From: Streptomyces spectabilis
GTDB lineage: Bacteria; Actinomycetota; Actinomycetes; Streptomycetales; Streptomycetaceae
Assembly: GCF_008704795.1 (NCBI RefSeq)
Contig: NZ_CP023690.1
Span: 5,404,501-5,468,500, forward strand
DNA: 64,000 nt
Reading direction: 5' to 3'
Of this stretch, positions 61,299-64,000 are shown piece by piece. The position numbers were made by a program, and so were the translations under genes. A model generated the notes under the pieces. It saw only the letters and a list, made by a program, of their open reading frames with translations, did no database searches and was not told where the DNA came from. Positions within the stretch are counted from its first letter, which is position 1. Each line of letters starts with the position of its first letter.

Positions 61299-61907
61299 TC
61301 ACACACCGGACGGGCCGGACGGCCTGGACGCCCCCGCGATCAGGTCCGCCGTCGTCACCACGCGTGCGAACCCGCCCCCGTGCAGGGTCACCGCCGTCGC
61401 CCGCGCGATCTCCTCCGCCCCGAGCCGCCAGCCGAAGGGCCCCTCCAGGTCGAAGGTGTAGGTCGCGTCCAGCGCGAACAGCACGTCGTACCCGAGATTC
61501 CCGCCCATCCGCGCCGTCGTCTCCGCGCACATATTGGTCTGGATCCCGGTCACCACGAGCTGCGAGACCCCCGCCTCCTTGAGCCAGGCGTCCAGATTCG
61601 GCGTCCCGTAGAAGGCCGAGTTCACGCTCTTCGTCACCAGGAGCTCACCACCGGCCCCCTTCCCACGCCGCTCCTCGACGTACTCCTTGAAGTCGTTGCC
61701 CACGTATCCCGACCGCAGCGGCGAGTCCGGCTTCACCGAGTCGTGCCGTACGAACACGACCGGCCGCCCCGATTCCTGCCACGTCCCGATCAGCGCGGCG
61801 ATGTTGTCGTCGGCCTCCGGGTTGTTCCGCTCTCCCCAGTACTCCACCTCCTCGAAGCCCTTCTGTACGTCCACCACGACCAGTGCTGCGTTCTCTGTGA
61901 TCTCCAT
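61299..61907 (-). CDS. Isochorismatase-family cysteine hydrolase
   Basis: This 202-residue protein starts at the ATG at 61907. The family triad can be read: Asp in ALVVVDVQKGF (D13), Lys in LLVTKSVNSAFYGT, and Cys in LVVTGIQTNMCAETTARMGGNLGYDV. The cis-peptide region (GIQTN) is also typical. Members hydrolyse isochorismate, nicotinamide, carbamoyl-sarcosine or related amides; this one cannot be assigned. It is divergent from a GlxA-type regulator, which may control it. Confidence 0.9.
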   Translation of the reverse strand: MEITENAALVVVDVQKGFEEVEYWGERNNPEADDNIAALIGTWQESGRPVVFVRHDSVKPDSPLRSGYVGNDFKEYVEERRGKGAGGELLVTKSVNSAFYGTPNLDAWLKEAGVSQLVVTGIQTNMCAETTARMGGNLGYDVLFALDATYTFDLEGPFGWRLGAEEIARATAVTLHGGGFARVVTTADLIAGASRPSGPSGV

Positions 61908-61981
61908 GCCCTCGATGCTGCCGCCCGAGAGCCCTCCGCCCCAGAGGTACAGAAGCCACCGATCGATGGTTTACTGCCAGC

Positions 61982-63037
61982 GTGTCCACCGCCGCCGAAC
62001 CGATGCCCGCCACCCCGGCGCCCACGCGCCCGCAGCGCATCGCCCTGCTCGCCTTCCCCGGCATCCGCGCCTTCGACGTCTCCGTGATCACTGAGGTCTG
62101 GGGTGCCGACCGCACCGACCGCGGCGTACCCCCCTTCGACCTCCGCCGCGTCGCCGCCGAACCCGCGCCGGTCCCCATGCGCGGCGGCCTCAGCCTCACC
62201 CCCGACCGCACTCTCGCCTGGCTGAGCCGTCTGACCGACGGCGACCTGATCGTCGTCCCCGGCCTCGACGACCACCTGACCCCCACACCACCTCCGATCC
62301 TCGAAGCCCTGCGCCGCGCCCACGCCCACGGCATCCCTGTCGCCGCCCTCTGCGGCGGCGCCTTCACGCTCGCCCAGGCCGGCCTGCTCGACGGCCGTCG
62401 GGCCATCACCCACTGGCACCTCGTCGATCTTCTGCGCGCCCATCACCCCCTTGTCGATGTCGTGCCCGACGCCCTGTTCATCGAGGACGACAAGATCTGG
62501 ACCGCCGCGGGTACCGCCGCCGGGATCGACCTGTGCCTGCACCTGGTCCGCATGGCACACGGCTCCGAGACCGCCGCGACGATCGCCCGCTCGATGGTCA
62601 CCGCCCCCTTCCGCACCGGCGGCCAGGCACAGTTCATCGAGCACCCCACACCCCGCGCCGACCGCGACGCCGACGCCCTGGCCGCCGTCCGTGAATACGC
62701 CCTCCGTCACCTCCACGAGCCGCTCACCATCGCTGACCTGGCCACCCGGGCGGGCATGTCGGCATGCTCCTTCGCCCGTCACTTCACCGCGGCGACCGGC
62801 ACCACCCCCCTGCGCTGGCTCCTCGACCAACGCGTCGCCGCCGCACAGAAGCTCCTGGAACGCACCGACCTGCCCATGCCCGAAGTCGCCCGCCGCGCGG
62901 GCTTCGGCAGCGAGATCACGATGCGACAGCACTTCGCCTCGCGTCTCGCCACCAGCCCACGCGCCTACCGCGCCACGTTCACCGGCACGTCCGCGGGCAC
63001 CTCGGCCGCAGGGGGCAGCAGCCCGATCGCTCGATAG
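61982..63037 (+). CDS. GlxA-family regulator (DJ-1/PfpI domain plus AraC helix-turn-helix)
   Basis: The GTG at 61982 gives 351 residues. Residues 15-195 form a DJ-1/PfpI-like amidase-type domain: RIALLAFPGIRAFDVSVITEVWG, GLDDHLTPTPPPILEALRRAH, PVAALCGGAFTLAQAGLLDGRRAITHW with the nucleophile-elbow Cys. The AraC double helix-turn-helix follows (about 230-330): YALRHLHEPLTIADLATRAGMSACSFARHFTAATGTTPLRWLLDQRV and VARRAGFGSEITMRQHFASRLATSPRAYR. It probably senses a small molecule and controls the divergent hydrolase. The 3' end overlaps trpS by 73 bp. Confidence 0.92.
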   Translation: MSTAAEPMPATPAPTRPQRIALLAFPGIRAFDVSVITEVWGADRTDRGVPPFDLRRVAAEPAPVPMRGGLSLTPDRTLAWLSRLTDGDLIVVPGLDDHLTPTPPPILEALRRAHAHGIPVAALCGGAFTLAQAGLLDGRRAITHWHLVDLLRAHHPLVDVVPDALFIEDDKIWTAAGTAAGIDLCLHLVRMAHGSETAATIARSMVTAPFRTGGQAQFIEHPTPRADRDADALAAVREYALRHLHEPLTIADLATRAGMSACSFARHFTAATGTTPLRWLLDQRVAAAQKLLERTDLPMPEVARRAGFGSEITMRQHFASRLATSPRAYRATFTGTSAGTSAAGGSSPIAR

Positions 63038-64000
63038 GCGGCATCGACCGTCGGCCGAGCCATCCCCCTGGCCCGCTCCGCCCCGGCTCGCAACACCTCC
63101 TCTACATACGCCGCATCCGCGACCAGCTCCTTGTGCCGCTCCCGCACGGGCCGCAGCAGCTCCACCACGGCGTCCGCGGTGTCCTTCTTCAACGCTCCGT
63201 ACGACTCATATACACCGCTCAACTCGTCCGGGTTCCCACCCGTGCAGGCGGCCAGGATCTCCAGCAGATTCGCCACCCCCGGCCGGGCCTCGCGGTCGTA
63301 CGCGACCCCGCTGCCGCTGTCGGTCACGGCCCGCATGACCTTCTTCCGCACCACGTCCGGCTCGTCAAGGAGGTAGACGATCCCGGCCCCGGACTCGTGG
63401 GACTTGCCCATCTTCGACGTCGGGTCCTGCAGGTCCATGACCCGCGCCGCCACCTGCGGCGGCGTCGCCCGCGGCACCACGAACGCGTGCCCGTACCGCT
63501 GGTTGAACCGCACCGCGAGGTCCCGCGTCAGCTCGACGTGCTGCGTCTGGTCGTCCCCGACCGGCACCTCATGGGCTCCGTACGCCAGGATGTCCGCCGC
63601 CATCAGCACCGGATACGTCAGCAGCGAGAGCCGCACGCTCCCGCCCCGCGCCCGCTCGACGGCCGACTTCTCCTTGTACTGGATCATCCGGCGCATCTCG
63701 CCGTCGGTCGCGACGCACTCGAGCAGATACGAGAGCCGCGCGTGCTCGTCCACATGGCTCTGTACGAAGACGGTGCACGGCTCGGGGTCGATCCCCGCGG
63801 CGAGCAGCAGCGTCGCCGCCTGCCGACTGAGCCTGCGCACCCGGCCGGGATCGTGCTCCACGGTCAGCGCGTGCAGATCCACCACACAGAACAACGCCTC
63901 CGCCCGGTACTGATCCACTTCAGCCCAGCGCCGGACGGCCCCCAGGTAGTTCCCCAGCGTCAGATGCCCGGTCGGCTTGACCCCACTGAAGATCCGCGTC
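62965..64000 (-). CDS. trpS: Tryptophanyl-tRNA synthetase (start codon outside window)
   Basis: The reading frame runs off the right edge with TRIFSGVKPTGHLTLGNYLG, so only a few N-terminal residues are missing. TGHLTLG is the HIGH-like motif and TSKMGKS is the KMSKS loop. GDDQTQHVELTRDLAVRFNQRYG also fits the class Ic family. It charges tRNA-Trp with tryptophan. The position next to proC matches the S. coelicolor gene I remember as the indolmycin-resistant auxiliary copy, which is controlled by attenuation; I cannot see the leader here, so that is tentative. The 3' end overlaps the GlxA-type gene tail-to-tail. Confidence 0.95.
   Translation of the reverse strand, partial: TRIFSGVKPTGHLTLGNYLGAVRRWAEVDQYRAEALFCVVDLHALTVEHDPGRVRRLSRQAATLLLAAGIDPEPCTVFVQSHVDEHARLSYLLECVATDGEMRRMIQYKEKSAVERARGGSVRLSLLTYPVLMAADILAYGAHEVPVGDDQTQHVELTRDLAVRFNQRYGHAFVVPRATPPQVAARVMDLQDPTSKMGKSHESGAGIVYLLDEPDVVRKKVMRAVTDSGSGVAYDREARPGVANLLEILAACTGGNPDELSGVYESYGALKKDTADAVVELLRPVRERHKELVADAAYVEEVLRAGAERARGMARPTVDAAYRAIGLLPPAAEVPADVPVNVAR

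Overview
This window is high-GC actinomycete chromosome, almost certainly from a Streptomyces species. The evidence is very strong GC3 bias, many GTG starts, frequent four-base GTGA/ATGA overlaps, leaderless-looking promoters, an Lsr2 protein, the sigE-cseABC envelope-stress cluster, an actinobacterial short N-acetylglutamate synthase, and a gene order that matches what I remember of the S. coelicolor SCO339x to SCO3334 region. Both ends cut genes: an unidentified coiled-coil protein on the left and tryptophanyl-tRNA synthetase on the right. I see no rRNA, tRNA, CRISPR array, insertion sequence or prophage.

Layout. 1-5.3 kb: the tail of an unknown gene, a pair of bacterial PH-domain membrane proteins, and a stand-alone NuoD paralogue convergent with a MidA/NDUFAF7-like methyltransferase. 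5.3-10.2 kb: a LuxR-type two-component system, an ArsR-type regulator, a small protein and a threonine-aldolase-like PLP enzyme. 10.3-15.9 kb: a co-oriented cofactor operon (DUF2520 oxidoreductase, panC, nadB, nadC, coaX) for pantothenate/CoA and NAD. 16-19.8 kb: small surface and membrane proteins, a BlaI-type repressor, argA, lsr2 and an SCO3374-family gene. 20.2-22.7 kb: clpC behind two ClgR-box-like sequences. 22.8-30.1 kb: a three-gene minus-strand cassette, NACHT ATPase / DUF1016 protein / NACHT ATPase, which is the most likely accessory (defence-type) system here. 30.4-34.5 kb: an M23 peptidase, a divergent TetR/MFS efflux pair, and an AraC/VOC pair. 34.5-38 kb: sigE-cseA-cseB-cseC. 38.2-46.5 kb: mutY, a second LuxR-type two-component system whose kinase has an extra C-terminal membrane domain, a PAP2 phosphatase, a membrane-anchored Gly/Ser-rich protein, disA and radA. 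46.8-54.8 kb: a sigma-like/ZAS/TM/BACON fusion, a Cys-rich protein, Ppx/GppA phosphatase, TIM-barrel isomerase, TetR regulator, ilvD and an SH3b protein. 54.8-64 kb: a Ser/Thr kinase with PQQ repeats, a methyltransferase, an ABC exporter, proC, an isochorismatase-family hydrolase, a GlxA-type regulator and trpS.

Themes. Several units concern the cell envelope and its surveillance (sigE-cse, M23 peptidase, PAP2, sortase-type surface protein, PH-domain pair, BACON protein, STPK). DisA/RadA and MutY form a genome-integrity group. The cofactor operon and ilvD/proC/argA are core metabolism. The NACHT-DUF1016-NACHT cassette stands out because its DUF1016 protein has lost the ExK half of the nuclease active site, and because its two NACHT proteins share ATPase modules but differ in their C-terminal leucine-rich sensors. 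Other striking points are a NuoD paralogue with substitutions at the quinone site beside a MidA-like gene, a one-mismatch parS-like site near 54.42 kb, a three-tier nested inverted repeat at 50.6 kb belonging to a dispersed repeat family, and several perfect operator-like palindromes placed on short or absent leaders.
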